Assembly: GCA_017569285.1 (NCBI GenBank)
Contig: CP069419.1
Location: forward strand, 806,001 to 870,000
Direction: 5' to 3'
Source of the DNA: Clostridiales bacterium
GTDB taxonomy: Bacteria > Bacillota > Clostridia > Christensenellales > Aristaeellaceae
Length of the DNA stretch: 64,000 bases
Part shown: positions 7,478 through 16,515 of the stretch, one piece after another
Numbering within the stretch: the first letter of the stretch is position 1
Layout of the letters: every line of letters starts with the position of its first letter
Position numbers and translations under genes: made by a program
The notes under the pieces: model-generated
What the model saw: only the letters and a program-made list of their open reading frames with translations
What the model was told of the DNA's origin: nothing
The model's database searches: none

Positions 7478-9976
7478 GTGCCGAAGAAGAAGGAAGATCA
7501 GCCGATCGTGAAGGACGATCCCTCCCGGATCCTGGATATCAACATGGAAGACGTCATGCACAACAGCATGATGCCCTACGCCGAGCACGTCATCCTGGAG
7601 CGTGCCCTCCCCCGCGTGGAGGACGGCCTCAAGCCGGTCCAGCGCCGCATCCTGTACACCATGATGGAGCTGGGCACCACCCCGGACAAGCCGCACCGCA
7701 AGTGCGCCCGTATCGTGGGTGACTGCCTCGGTAAATACCATCCCCACGGAGACTCCTCCGTCTACGGCGCCCTGGTCCATATGGCGCAGGATTTCTCCAT
7801 GCGCTGCACCATGGTCGACGGCCACGGCAACTTCGGCTCCATCGACGGGGACGGGGCGGCCGCCATGCGGTACACCGAAGCCCGCATGACACCCCTGGCC
7901 ATGGAGATGCTCCGGGATATTGAAAAGGACACCGTTCCCTTCCGGCTCAACTTTGACGATACCCTCAAAGAGCCGGACATGATCCCCGCCCGCTTCCCCA
8001 ACCTGCTGGTCAACGGTGCCAACGGCATTGCAGTCGGTCTGGCTACCAACATCCCCACCCATAACCTGGGGGAAGCGGTCCGCGCCGTCCTCGCGCAGAT
8101 GGACGACCCGGATATCTCCCTGGATGATCTCATGAAAATCCTTCCCGGCCCGGACTTCCCGACCGGCGGGGTCCTGGTGGATAACGAGGAGATCCGCCGC
8201 GGCTATGAAACCGGCCGCAGCAAGCTGACCCTCCGCGCCCGCGTGCATGTGGAGGATGGAGCCGCCGGCCGCAAGCTGCTGGTCATCACCGAAATCCCCT
8301 ACCAGATCAACAAGTCCGCCATGCTGGAGAAGATCCTCAAGCTCAGCGAGGAGAAAAAGGCCGCGCTGGGCGGAATCTATGACATCCGCGATGAGAGCGA
8401 CCGTACCGGCATGCGCGCCGTGGTCGAGCTCAAGCGCGACGTCGATCCCCAGCGGGTACTCGCTTACCTCTACAAGTACTCCGACCTGCAGGTCACCTTC
8501 GGCGTCAACATGGTCGCCATCGCCGGCGGCAAGCCGGTGCTCCTCAACCTCAAGCAGCTGATCGCCCACTATGTGGATTACCAGAAGCAGGTCGTTACCC
8601 GCCGCACGGAATATGAGCTCCGCCAGGCCAAAGCCCGGGCCCATATCCTGGAAGGCCTGATGATCGCGCTGGATAACCTGGACGAAGTCATCGCCCTGAT
8701 CCGGGCCAGCAAAAGCCCGAAGGAAGCCCGCATCGGCCTGATGGAGCGTTTCAGCCTCACCGAGGTCCAGGCGCAGGCCATCCTGGATATGCGCCTCCAG
8801 CGCCTCACCAACCTGGAAGTGGAAGCCCTGCGCAAGGAATACGCGGACGTGCTGAAGCTGATCAGCCGGCTGGAAGGCATCCTGAAGAGCGAGAAAAAGC
8901 TTCGTGAAGTCATCCGCAAAGAGATGGAGACCATTGCGGAGCAGTATTCCGACGAACGCCGCACCACCCTCGAAAAGCCGGTTGACGCGCCCGTGGAGTT
9001 GCCGGACAATACCCCCGTTGCCGAGGATGCCGTGGTCATCTTCACCCGCGGCGGATACCTCAAGCGGGTCTCCCCGGTGCAGCTGAAGCGTACTCCGCTG
9101 CCCACCGTGGAGGAAAGCGAGCCGGACAGCGCCCGCTTCCAGCTTGCCACGACCACCGCGGAAACCCTCTACATCTTCACGAACCTGGGCAACTGCTACC
9201 CGGTTTCCGTCGGCAAACTGGCGGAGATCAAGCCCCGCGACCGCGGCCAGCTCCTTTCCGGTGTCCTGGCCGGCCTGGAGGAAGGCGAGCAGGCGCTGCT
9301 CATGCTCACCGCGGATTCCGCTGGCCTGAAAGCCATGCCGGACTTCCTGTTTGTCACAAAGAAAGGCATGATCAAGCGGACCGCCGCGGCGGAATACGAT
9401 GTCCGTTCCCGCAAGTATCCGGCGCTCTCACTGAAGAAGGGCGATGCCCTCCTGGATATCCGGCCCGCTTCCGGGCAGGATGACATCCTCCTGGTCTCCC
9501 GGGACGGCATGAGCATCCGTTTCCCGCTTGCCGGCGTGCCGGCCCAGGGCCGGATTGCTTCCGGTGTCAAAGCCATGTCCGTGGAAGCATCGGATGAAGT
9601 TATCTGGTTCAGCCAGCTGTCTGAAAAGGATGAGGTCATCCTCTTCTCCGAGCGCGGCTGGGCCAAACGCATTCCCCAGCTGGATTTCGAGTCCCAGAAC
9701 CGCGGCGGCAAAGGCGTCCGCTGCTTCTACTTCAACAAAAACGGGTCCAACGGCCGCGTAATCGCCGGTATCCTGCGCGCAGACCGGGATACGCCGGTGA
9801 CCCTCCTGGTCACCCAAGCCCGTTCCCCCATGACCCGCCTCGACAAGGCGGAAATCCTGCTTCAGAACCGCCAGGGCAAAGGAATGCCCTATCTGATGGC
9901 CATCCTCGATGATATCGTCACCGCGCTCTACGGTGTCGAAACCGTCCCGGATCCGGCCCCGGTTACCAATCCGTAA
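7478..9976 (+). CDS. parC: Type IIA DNA topoisomerase breakage-reunion subunit (topoisomerase IV subunit A, ParC/GyrA family)
   Basis: An 832-residue subunit that cuts and rejoins DNA. The catalytic tyrosine is Tyr132 in [12 protein letters not shown]. The winged-helix/tower part is followed by a beta-pinwheel C-terminal domain from about residue 510. It starts with GTG behind GGAGGG, two bases after the B-subunit stop. Two points are odd. First, the quinolone-resistance-determining region reads [10 protein letters not shown], so the position normally occupied by Asp or Glu (Asp87 of E. coli GyrA) is Gly97. Second, the C-terminal domain carries QNRGGKG at 740-746, one residue from the canonical GyrA box QRRGGKG that is expected in GyrA and absent from typical ParC. 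The protein could therefore be a gyrase-like A subunit. The symbol given is the more likely of the two. Confidence 0.8.
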   Translation: MPKKKEDQPIVKDDPSRILDINMEDVMHNSMMPYAEHVILERALPRVEDGLKPVQRRILYTMMELGTTPDKPHRKCARIVGDCLGKYHPHGDSSVYGALVHMAQDFSMRCTMVDGHGNFGSIDGDGAAAMRYTEARMTPLAMEMLRDIEKDTVPFRLNFDDTLKEPDMIPARFPNLLVNGANGIAVGLATNIPTHNLGEAVRAVLAQMDDPDISLDDLMKILPGPDFPTGGVLVDNEEIRRGYETGRSKLTLRARVHVEDGAAGRKLLVITEIPYQINKSAMLEKILKLSEEKKAALGGIYDIRDESDRTGMRAVVELKRDVDPQRVLAYLYKYSDLQVTFGVNMVAIAGGKPVLLNLKQLIAHYVDYQKQVVTRRTEYELRQAKARAHILEGLMIALDNLDEVIALIRASKSPKEARIGLMERFSLTEVQAQAILDMRLQRLTNLEVEALRKEYADVLKLISRLEGILKSEKKLREVIRKEMETIAEQYSDERRTTLEKPVDAPVELPDNTPVAEDAVVIFTRGGYLKRVSPVQLKRTPLPTVEESEPDSARFQLATTTAETLYIFTNLGNCYPVSVGKLAEIKPRDRGQLLSGVLAGLEEGEQALLMLTADSAGLKAMPDFLFVTKKGMIKRTAAAEYDVRSRKYPALSLKKGDALLDIRPASGQDDILLVSRDGMSIRFPLAGVPAQGRIASGVKAMSVEASDEVIWFSQLSEKDEVILFSERGWAKRIPQLDFESQNRGGKGVRCFYFNKNGSNGRVIAGILRADRDTPVTLLVTQARSPMTRLDKAEILLQNRQGKGMPYLMAILDDIVTALYGVETVPDPAPVTNP

Positions 9977-9996
9977 ATATAAGGAGGAGAATCACA

Positions 9997-10338
9997 ATGG
10001 GTAGACCCAACAATTTCGGCGGCTTCGGCGGCGGAGCCAACATGCAGCAGCTGATGCGCCAGGCACAGAAGATGCAGCAGCAGATGCAGGAAGCGCAGGA
10101 GCAGCTGGACGCTGCCGAGTATGAAGCTTCCGCGGGCGGCGGCATGGTCTCCGTCAAAGTGACCGGCAAGCGCGAGCTGACCGCCATCACCATCGATCCC
10201 CAGGTAGTGGATCCCGATGATATCGAAATGCTGCAGGACCTGATCCTGGCTGCGGTCAACGAAGCGCTCCGCAAGGGCGAGGAAGCCCGCGAGTCCGCCA
10301 TGAACCGCATGGCTCCCGGGATGGGCGGGTTGTTCTGA
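9997..10338 (+). CDS. ybaB: YbaB/EbfC-family nucleoid-associated protein
   Basis: A 113-residue DNA-binding protein that dimerises and coats the nucleoid. The N-terminal glycine-rich tail (MGRPNNFGGFGGGAN) leads into a long Gln/Met-rich helix (MQQLMRQAQKMQQQMQEAQ), then the strand region GGMVSVKVTGK and the conserved IDPQVVDPDDIEMLQDLI motif. AAGGAGGAG lies before the ATG. It precedes recR with one base between stop and start, which is the classic ybaB-recR order. The usual upstream partner dnaX is absent here; topoisomerase genes occupy that place. Confidence 0.92.
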   Translation: MGRPNNFGGFGGGANMQQLMRQAQKMQQQMQEAQEQLDAAEYEASAGGGMVSVKVTGKRELTAITIDPQVVDPDDIEMLQDLILAAVNEALRKGEEARESAMNRMAPGMGGLF

Positions 10339-10339
10339 G

Positions 10340-10939
10340 ATGAGCAGCCAGATTGAACCCATCGAAACAATGGCAGCGGAGCTTCACCGCCTGCCCGGCA
10401 TCGGCGTCAAAACCGCCCAGCGGCTGGCATACTTTGTTGCCTCCATGCCGCTGGAGGAAGTGCGCAGCCTGTCCGTCGCCCTCTGGGAAGGGCGGAAGGC
10501 AATCCACTTCTGCAGTGTCTGCGGCAACTATTCCGCCGGGGACACCTGTTCCGTCTGCGCCGATCCGGCCCGCCACAACGGGCAGGTCTGCGTTGTCCGG
10601 GATCCGCGGGATGTGGCGGCGATTGAGCGCACCCATGAATACCACGGGCTGTACCATGTGCTGCACGGCACCCTGTCGCCCATGGAGGGCATCGGCCCGG
10701 ATGATATCCACATCCGAGAGCTGATGGCGCGCGCCGGTTCCGAAACGATTTCCGAAGTCATCCTGGCCACCAACCCGGATGTGGAGGGGGAAGCAACCGC
10801 CTCCTATATCGCGCGGCTGCTCAAGCCCATGAACATCCGTTGCACCCGGATTGCCCACGGCGTCCCGGTCGGCGGTGACCTGGAGTATACCGACGAGGTA
10901 ACGCTGCTCAAGGCGTTGGAAGGCCGGCGGGAAATATGA
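10340..10939 (+). CDS. recR: Recombination mediator protein RecR
   Basis: A 199-residue recombinational repair protein that works with RecF and RecO to load RecA onto gapped DNA. The helix-hairpin-helix LPGIGVKTAQRLA lies near residue 18. A zinc finger is formed by Cys58, Cys61, Cys70 and Cys73 (FCSVC and CSVC). A Toprim domain follows (VCVVRDPRDVAAIERT), and the conserved C-terminal GVPVGGDLEYTDEVTL closes it. There is no good ribosome site of its own (GGCGGG is distant). Because the start is one base after the ybaB stop, translational coupling is likely. The next gene overlaps by four bases. Confidence 0.96.
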   Translation: MSSQIEPIETMAAELHRLPGIGVKTAQRLAYFVASMPLEEVRSLSVALWEGRKAIHFCSVCGNYSAGDTCSVCADPARHNGQVCVVRDPRDVAAIERTHEYHGLYHVLHGTLSPMEGIGPDDIHIRELMARAGSETISEVILATNPDVEGEATASYIARLLKPMNIRCTRIAHGVPVGGDLEYTDEVTLLKALEGRREI

Positions 10940-12177
10940 GCTACGAATTCTACCTGTTGCTGGCCTGCCTCGTGCTGCTGGTCATCCTGCTGGTCCGCCA
11001 GGCTTCCCTGTCCCATCAGCAGGAAAAGGAAGGAATGCGCCAGGAACACAGCCTGACCGTCCTCGGTAACCAGCTCCTGGACAGTCTGGACGCCCAGCAT
11101 GACGGAATGGTGGAATCCCTGCAGAACACCAACCAGCATCTGCTTTCCACCATGTCCCAGATGGGCCAGAACCAGACCTCCCTGCTCGAGAGCATGCAGC
11201 GCCAGGTTCTCCTGTCCACCCGGAACCAGGAGGAAAAGATCAACACCCTGCGCCTGGAAAACGAGCGCCAGCTCGGTGAAATGCGCCGTACGGTGGACCA
11301 GCGCCTGTCCGAAAGCCTGGATAAAAAGCTGGATTCCAGCTTCGCCCAGGTCAGCCAGCGGCTGGAGTCCGTCTACAAGGGCCTCGGCGAAATGCATACC
11401 TTGGCTTCCGGCGTCGGTGACCTGAAAAAGGTCCTCACCAACGTCAAAACCCGGGGCATCTGGGGGGAAATGCAGCTTGGCAGCCTGATCCGCCAGGTGC
11501 TGGCTCCCGGCCAGTATGAGGAGAATGTTGCAGTCGTACCGGGCTCCGCGGACCGGGTGGAGTTTGCCGTCTGCCTGCCGGACCAGTCCGGCGGCATGGT
11601 TTACCTGCCGGTCGACAGCAAATTTCCGCAGGAAGACTATGTCCGCCTGGTGGATGCTTCCCAGGCCGGTGACGCGGCCGCGGCGGACGCAGCCCGGAAG
11701 GCGCTCGAAAAGCGCCTGAAGGACGAGGCGAAGAAGATTTCTTCCAAGTATGTCTCCCCGCCTTCCACCACGGATTTTGCCATCATGTTCCTGCCCATCG
11801 AGGGCCTCTATGCCGAGGCGCTGCAGACCCCGGACCTGGTGGATTCCCTCCAGCGGGATTTCCGGATCATCATTGCCGGCCCCGGCACCTTTGCCGCCAT
11901 GCTGAACGCCCTGCAGATGGGCTTCCGCACGCTGGCGATTGAAAAGCGCAGCGGCGAGGTCTGGCGCCTGCTCGGGGAGATCAAAACCGATTTCGCCCGC
12001 TTCACGGAAATGCTGGAGGCAACGCGCCGCCGGCTGGACCAGGCGGGGGAAACCATCGATTCCGCCGTTTCCCGCACGCGTACAATCCGGAAAAAACTTT
12101 CCAATATCGAAACCGATGTTCCGGAGCTTCCGGAATCCCCGGCGGAAGCGGATCCGTTCCGTCTCCCGGACGCCTGA
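10936..12177 (+). CDS. rmuC: RmuC-family DNA recombination protein
   Basis: A 413-residue protein anchored by one N-terminal membrane helix (about residues 3-20, YEFYLLLACLVLLVILLV). A coiled coil rich in Gln, Glu and Leu follows (about 25-145). The C-terminal RmuC domain (about 150-370) has the PD-(D/E)XK-type fold; visible family signatures include TRGIWGEMQLGSLIRQVL, YLPVDSKFPQEDY and IMFLPIEGLYAEAL. RmuC limits recombination of inverted repeats in E. coli; biochemical function in Clostridia is not established. Its ATG overlaps the recR stop (ATGA), tying it to the recombination operon. Confidence 0.92.
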   Translation: MSYEFYLLLACLVLLVILLVRQASLSHQQEKEGMRQEHSLTVLGNQLLDSLDAQHDGMVESLQNTNQHLLSTMSQMGQNQTSLLESMQRQVLLSTRNQEEKINTLRLENERQLGEMRRTVDQRLSESLDKKLDSSFAQVSQRLESVYKGLGEMHTLASGVGDLKKVLTNVKTRGIWGEMQLGSLIRQVLAPGQYEENVAVVPGSADRVEFAVCLPDQSGGMVYLPVDSKFPQEDYVRLVDASQAGDAAAADAARKALEKRLKDEAKKISSKYVSPPSTTDFAIMFLPIEGLYAEALQTPDLVDSLQRDFRIIIAGPGTFAAMLNALQMGFRTLAIEKRSGEVWRLLGEIKTDFARFTEMLEATRRRLDQAGETIDSAVSRTRTIRKKLSNIETDVPELPESPAEADPFRLPDA

Positions 12178-12234
12178 CACAGGAATTCTTTGGATGTTTC
12201 CAATCAACAATAAACGCAAAGGAGAATGACTGCC

Positions 12235-13302
12235 ATGTCCATCAAAACTGAAGTCTGGGGCAAATCCCCCAAAGGAAAAGACGTACACAAGTTTACCATG
12301 ACCAATGCCATGGGCGCCTCCGTTACCGTGATCGAGTGGGGCGCGATCTGCACCTCCATCATTGTGCCGGATGCCGGCGGCAATATGGATGACGTGGCCC
12401 TGGGCTTTGATACACTGGAAAAGTACATCGGGCCCCACGGCTGCATGGGGGACACCGTCGGCCGTTACGGCAACCGCATCGGCGCCGGCAAATTCTCCAT
12501 CGACGGAAAGCAGTACCAGGTCGCCCTGAACGACAACGGCATCAACCACCTGCACGGCGGCAATGTCGGCTTCTCCGCCCATTTCTGGACCGGCACCGCG
12601 AAGGAAGGCGAGCATGAGGATTCCGTATCCTTCCACCGCATTTCCCCGGACGGCGAGGAAAACTATCCCGGCAACCTGGATGTCACCGTCACCTATACCT
12701 GGAATGACATGTGCGACCTGATCATCCGCTACCAGGCCACCACCGACAAGCCCACCCTCTGCAACCTCACCAACCACACCTACTTCAACCTCGGCGGCCA
12801 TGCCCACGGCACCGTCAAGGATCATGTCGTCGCCATCGAGGCCGATGTGATCACCAAGGTGGACAGCCACCTGATCCCCACCGGCGACTATATGCCCGTT
12901 GCCGATACTCCCCTGGACCTGCGGGACGGCCTGTTGCTCGAGGAAGGCCTCGAAGTCATGGATACCTGCCCCCAGATGATTCCGGCCGGCGGCTATGACC
13001 ACAACTTCGTCCTCCGCAAGGGCGAAACCATAGGCATCGCAGCCAGCGTTTACCATGAGGATTCCGGCCGCTACATGGAAGTCATCACCGACCAGCCCGC
13101 CATCCAGCTCTACACCGCCTGCACCACCCACGCCGAAGGCGGCAAAGACGGCGCGGTTTACGGACATTACTCCGGCTTCTGCCTGGAAACCCAGCACTGC
13201 CCGGATGATCCGAACCACAGCAACTTCCCGGGCACGACCGTTCTCCGTCCCGGCGAAAAGTACGACACCACCACCATCTACGCTTTCCGTGCGGATGACT
13301 GA
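12235..13302 (+). CDS. galM: Aldose 1-epimerase (mutarotase)
   Basis: A 355-residue cytoplasmic mutarotase that interconverts alpha and beta anomers of aldoses such as galactose or glucose. Family marks are GRYGNRIGAGKF (substrate-binding Asn-Arg), NHLHGG, the catalytic histidine in NHTYFNLGG and the catalytic glutamate in GFCLETQHCPDDPNH. The ATG at 12235 is chosen because GGAG lies nine bases upstream. The earlier in-frame ATG at 12226 overlaps that ribosome site too closely. It has its own 57-base leader after rmuC and ends at a strong stem-loop. The substrate is not defined by context, since no Leloir genes are adjacent, but sugar catabolism genes are abundant in the window. Confidence 0.92.
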   Translation: MSIKTEVWGKSPKGKDVHKFTMTNAMGASVTVIEWGAICTSIIVPDAGGNMDDVALGFDTLEKYIGPHGCMGDTVGRYGNRIGAGKFSIDGKQYQVALNDNGINHLHGGNVGFSAHFWTGTAKEGEHEDSVSFHRISPDGEENYPGNLDVTVTYTWNDMCDLIIRYQATTDKPTLCNLTNHTYFNLGGHAHGTVKDHVVAIEADVITKVDSHLIPTGDYMPVADTPLDLRDGLLLEEGLEVMDTCPQMIPAGGYDHNFVLRKGETIGIAASVYHEDSGRYMEVITDQPAIQLYTACTTHAEGGKDGAVYGHYSGFCLETQHCPDDPNHSNFPGTTVLRPGEKYDTTTIYAFRADD

Positions 13303-13316
13303 TTCCAGAACGAATG

Positions 13317-13346
13317 AAGCGCCCGGAGCTTTCGCTCCGGGCGCTT
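13317..13346. terminator. Terminator hairpin between convergent galM and nrdR
   Basis: A 13-base-pair stem AAGCGCCCGGAGC with GCTCCGGGCGCTT and a TTTC loop lies between the plus-strand epimerase and the minus-strand nrdR. The T-run is short on both sides, but the stem is strong and placed to serve both genes. Confidence 0.7.
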
Positions 13347-13385
13347 TCATGTTTCACAGGGAATTCCGGTTGTTCCGGATCCTTC

Positions 13386-13844
13386 TCAGATTTTCTCTGC
13401 CACCAGTTTCTTCAGTTCATCCATGAACGCTCCGACGTCGGTGAACTTGCGGTACACTGCGGCAAAGCGCACATAGGCGACGTCGTTCAGTTCCTTCAGC
13501 TCCGACATCACCATATCGCCGATCTTCTCGGAGGGAATTTCCCCTTCCATGGTGGCGTAAGCTTTCTGCTCCACACGGGTCACAATCTCGTCGATCTGCT
13601 GCATGCTCACCGGCAGTTTGTCGCAGGCATGCAGGATACCGGCTTTGATCTTCTGGCTGTCAAAGCCTTCCCGGCGTCCATCCCGTTTGACGACGAACAG
13701 GGGGCTCATCTCCACCTTTTCATAGGTGGTGAACCGCCGTCCGCAGTTCATGCATTCCCGGCGGCGGCGGATGCTGTTGCCGTCGTCCGTGGGGCGGGAG
13801 TCAATCACTTTGCTGTCCAGGCAGCTGCAAAACTGGCATTTCAT
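13386..13844 (-). CDS. nrdR: Transcriptional repressor NrdR of ribonucleotide reductase genes
   Basis: A 152-residue regulator that senses ATP/dATP and represses ribonucleotide reductase operons. The N-terminal zinc ribbon is formed by Cys3, Cys6, Cys31 and Cys34 (MKCQFCSC and ECMNCGRRFTTYE), with the intervening RRRRE stretch typical of the family. The ATP-cone spans about residues 47-137 (VVKRDGRREGFDSQKI). GGAGG lies eight bases before the ATG, and the gene follows xylulokinase by 15 bases in the same direction, so it appears to be the second gene of a xylB-nrdR transcript. No ribonucleotide reductase gene is in this window. Confidence 0.96.
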   Translation of the reverse strand: MKCQFCSCLDSKVIDSRPTDDGNSIRRRRECMNCGRRFTTYEKVEMSPLFVVKRDGRREGFDSQKIKAGILHACDKLPVSMQQIDEIVTRVEQKAYATMEGEIPSEKIGDMVMSELKELNDVAYVRFAAVYRKFTDVGAFMDELKKLVAEKI

Positions 13845-13859
13845 CGCCTATTCCTCCGA

Positions 13860-15386
13860 TCAGCCGAGTTCGGCCAGGTCTTTGTACAGTTCCTTGTTGG
13901 CGGTGTAGAGCTTCTTGAACACTTCGTAAACCTTGGCATATTTCGGAACGTTTTCCGCAATGGGTTCCTGGGCCGGATTCACATGGATCATCGCCCGGCA
14001 GGCTTCCTGCACGCTGCCGTACAGTCCCGCGCCAACGCCCGCCAGGATGGCAACGCCCAGCGCCGGGCCTTCGGTATTCACGGTCGTGGCCACAGGACAG
14101 TTCATCACGTCAGCCAGCATCTGCCGCCACAGGGGGCTCTTTCCGCCGCCGCCGCAGGCCAGCATGGTTTCAGGGGCAACGCCCATTCCCGCCAGCACGC
14201 CCAGGCAGTCGTTCAGGCTGTAGGTCACGCCTTCCATCACGGCACGCAGCAGGTCACGCCGCTGGTGCATCGCGCTCAGGCCGAAGAAAATGCCGCGGCA
14301 GTCGCTGTCCAGGTGCGGGGTCCGTTCGCCCATCAGGTAGGGCGCGTAGATCAGCTTGTTCGCGCCGATGGGGCTCTGGGCCGCTTCCTGGTTGGTCAGT
14401 TCGTAGGTGTCCACGCCCATGGCTTCCGCGGTGGTCTTTTCCGCCGCGCAGAAGTTGTCGCGGAACCACTTCAGGCTCAGGCCAGCCGCCTGGGTCACGC
14501 CCATCACATGCCATGCACCGGGAACGGCGCAGCAGAAGGTATGTACCCGGCCCTTGGGGTCGATCGCCAGCTTGTCGGTATGTGCGAATACCACACCGCT
14601 CGTTCCGATGGTGGTAAAGGCTTTTCCGTCCTCCACCACGCCGGTGCCCACAGCTGCCGCCGCGTTGTCACCGGCGCCGCCGACGACCAGCGTATCTTCG
14701 CTCAGTCCGGTCAGCTCCGCGGCCTTCGCGGAGATATGGCCCGTCACTTCGCAGCTTTCATAAACCTTGGCCAGCATACTCTTGTCGATATCCAGGATGC
14801 CGAGCAGTTCATCGCTCCAGCAGCGGTTCGGAACGTCCAGCATCTGCATGCCGCTGGCGTCGGAAACCTCGGTGGCGAAATCGCCGGTCAGCATAAAGCG
14901 GACATAGTCCTTCGGCAGCAGCACATGCTTGCACTTCGCGTAGTTTTCCGGTTCATGGTTGCGCACCCAGATCAGCTTGCTCAGGGTAAATCCCGGCAGC
15001 GCGGGGTTCGCGGTAATGCGGATCAGGTTGTCATAGCCCACCTTCGCGGTGATCTCTTCGCATTCCTTCGCGGTCCGCTGGTCGCACCAGATAATGGAGG
15101 GGCGGATCACCTCATCCTTTTCATCCAGCATGACCAGGCCGTGCATCTGGCCGCTGATGCCCAGGGAAACAACATCCTTCCTGTCCACGCCGCTCTTTTC
15201 AAGCACGGTGCGGATGGTGCTGACCGCCGCGTTGTACCAGTCCTTGGGATCCTGTTCCGCCCAGCCGTTCTGCGGCTGGTACATCGGGTATTCCACCGTC
15301 GCGGAGCAGATGCCTTTGCCGTTCTGGTCAAACAGAACCGTCTTTGTACCGGATGTTCCCAGGTCAATACCAAGCAGATATTTCAT
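13860..15386 (-). CDS. xylB: Xylulokinase
   Basis: A 508-residue FGGY-family sugar kinase that phosphorylates D-xylulose to xylulose 5-phosphate for the pentose phosphate pathway. The first ATPase domain opens with LLGIDLGTSGTKTVLFD. The substrate segment SGQMHGLVMLD is characteristic of xylulokinases. The second domain carries GGAGDNAAAAVGTG and ACGGGGKSPLWRQM with PVATT following. AAAAGGA precedes the ATG. A near-consensus promoter lies upstream and nrdR follows. The xylose isomerase or arabinose genes that would feed it are not next to it; the arabinan locus lies 20 kb away and would produce L-arabinose, which also enters as xylulose 5-phosphate but through ribulokinase. Confidence 0.93.
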   Translation of the reverse strand: MKYLLGIDLGTSGTKTVLFDQNGKGICSATVEYPMYQPQNGWAEQDPKDWYNAAVSTIRTVLEKSGVDRKDVVSLGISGQMHGLVMLDEKDEVIRPSIIWCDQRTAKECEEITAKVGYDNLIRITANPALPGFTLSKLIWVRNHEPENYAKCKHVLLPKDYVRFMLTGDFATEVSDASGMQMLDVPNRCWSDELLGILDIDKSMLAKVYESCEVTGHISAKAAELTGLSEDTLVVGGAGDNAAAAVGTGVVEDGKAFTTIGTSGVVFAHTDKLAIDPKGRVHTFCCAVPGAWHVMGVTQAAGLSLKWFRDNFCAAEKTTAEAMGVDTYELTNQEAAQSPIGANKLIYAPYLMGERTPHLDSDCRGIFFGLSAMHQRRDLLRAVMEGVTYSLNDCLGVLAGMGVAPETMLACGGGGKSPLWRQMLADVMNCPVATTVNTEGPALGVAILAGVGAGLYGSVQEACRAMIHVNPAQEPIAENVPKYAKVYEVFKKLYTANKELYKDLAELG

Positions 15387-15435
15387 GTCCTTTTACCCCT
15401 CTGTCCACAAAATATAGTAGTTCGCTGTAAACTTA

Positions 15436-15464
15436 ATTATAAGATTGTGGTTATACCCTGTCAA
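15436..15464 (-). promoter_or_regulatory. Consensus sigma-A promoter of xylB-nrdR
   Basis: On the minus strand TTGACA (15459-15464), 17 bases, TATAAT (15436-15441): both hexamers match the consensus exactly. The start codon is about 50 bases downstream. Confidence 0.9.
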
Positions 15465-15523
15465 GCAGAAGACACACTGTGTACAGGTTATGTTCAGAGC
15501 ACTTTCCTCCCGGGTTCACGGCC

Positions 15524-15730
15524 TCAGTCGTCATCATCCAGGAGCCAGTCAAGCTCTTCCGCTTCCTCCACCCAGTCCGGCTCTTCCCTTTCCTGCCCCG
15601 GACTGATTCCGCACCTCGGGCATGCCGGGTACTGCTGCGCGAATACCGCCCCGCAGCGGGAGCATTCGTATTCATCCGGGCTAAACAGATGGGTGTGCCG
15701 GATCCAGTGCGGTTCCCGGTTCTTCCTCAT
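15524..15730 (-). CDS. Small zinc-ribbon protein with acidic tail
   Basis: A 68-residue protein with four cysteines arranged as two CxxC knuckles (Cys23/Cys26 in CSRC and Cys37/Cys40 in CPRC), a typical zinc ribbon. It ends in an acidic tail (EELDWLLDDDD). It starts four bases after the stop of the secreted hydrolase gene, with GGGGAAATGAG as a modest ribosome site, so it looks like the last gene of the helD transcript. Role unknown; a protein- or nucleic-acid-binding adaptor would fit the size. The cysteine spacing and position make it more likely real than accidental. Confidence 0.65.
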   Translation of the reverse strand: MRKNREPHWIRHTHLFSPDEYECSRCGAVFAQQYPACPRCGISPGQEREEPDWVEEAEELDWLLDDDD

Positions 15731-15733
15731 GGC

Positions 15734-16441
15734 TCATTTCCCCGCTTTCCGGCCGTACAGGTCGTTCATCTCCTCCGGGGCTGGCATCTCCATACCGCCG
15801 AAAACATACCCGTACAGGATTTTCATATCATTATGTCCCATATTGTACTGGAGATAGGTCACGTTCTCATCATCACGGAGTGCTTCGCCCAGTTCTCGTG
15901 TCTGAATGGCAATCCGGAATGCATCCCCGGCGGATGCGCAGATGGTCACGTCCCACGATGTCAGGTATTCCCGGTAAAAATCCGCATTATAATATACGCT
16001 TTTATATGCCCGGTTAGCCCCGTCCAGGATAAACAGCTTTCCGGTATATCCTTCCTCCGCCAGTTCCCGGGCCAGCTCAACGGCCGGATACCCGCCGGAG
16101 GAATAACCCACCAGGTTCATCTCATATCCTGCCTCTGCCCACGCCAGCAGCTGCGGGCGGATATCCCGGATTACCACATCGCTGGCCCGGGAGTTCAGCA
16201 CATACTGGCTGTCTCCCTGCGGAATCAGGAGCATCCCGTCTTTTGCCGCAATATCGGCGCATTTCCGGATTGCGAAAAAGTAATCCCCGGAGCCGGCAAA
16301 CAGGACATACCGTTTCCCGGTATCCTCCTCCGCTGCCGGCTGAAGCAGGCAGTCCGTCTTTCCAAGGCGGATCACTTCCGCGAACGCGGAATGAACCAGC
16401 AGGATCAGCAGTGCAAGAATGACAGCTCCTGCCTTTCGCAT
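15734..16441 (-). CDS. Secreted alpha/beta-hydrolase-like protein
   Basis: A 235-residue exported protein. The signal peptide is MRKAGAVILALLILLVHSAFA. The mature part has an alpha/beta-hydrolase layout: strand plus LFAGSGDYFF, then the nucleophile elbow GYSSGG with Ser114, an acidic residue in LFILDGANR and a late histidine in YNMGHNDM, which together could form a Ser-Asp-His triad. Start: the ATG at 16439-16441 follows GGAGGG; the frame continues upstream to 16618 without a ribosome site and runs through the helD stop. Lipase or esterase activity is an inference from fold only; substrate unknown. It follows helD by 74 bases. Confidence 0.75.
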   Translation of the reverse strand: MRKAGAVILALLILLVHSAFAEVIRLGKTDCLLQPAAEEDTGKRYVLFAGSGDYFFAIRKCADIAAKDGMLLIPQGDSQYVLNSRASDVVIRDIRPQLLAWAEAGYEMNLVGYSSGGYPAVELARELAEEGYTGKLFILDGANRAYKSVYYNADFYREYLTSWDVTICASAGDAFRIAIQTRELGEALRDDENVTYLQYNMGHNDMKILYGYVFGGMEMPAPEEMNDLYGRKAGK

Positions 16442-16515
16442 CCCTGCTCCCTCCTTTCCCTCCGGTGATCTGTTTCCGGTTATTTCTTCAAATGGAATCC
16501 GGATTCCTGCACCGG

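Noticed and set aside
10804-13350. An 848-codon minus-strand frame opposite recR, rmuC and galM
   Set aside because: Antisense shadow of three clearly recognised genes; no ribosome site or motif.
13314-15857. An 847-codon plus-strand frame opposite nrdR and xylB
   Set aside because: Antisense shadow; xylB and nrdR carry all family motifs and a consensus promoter on the other strand.
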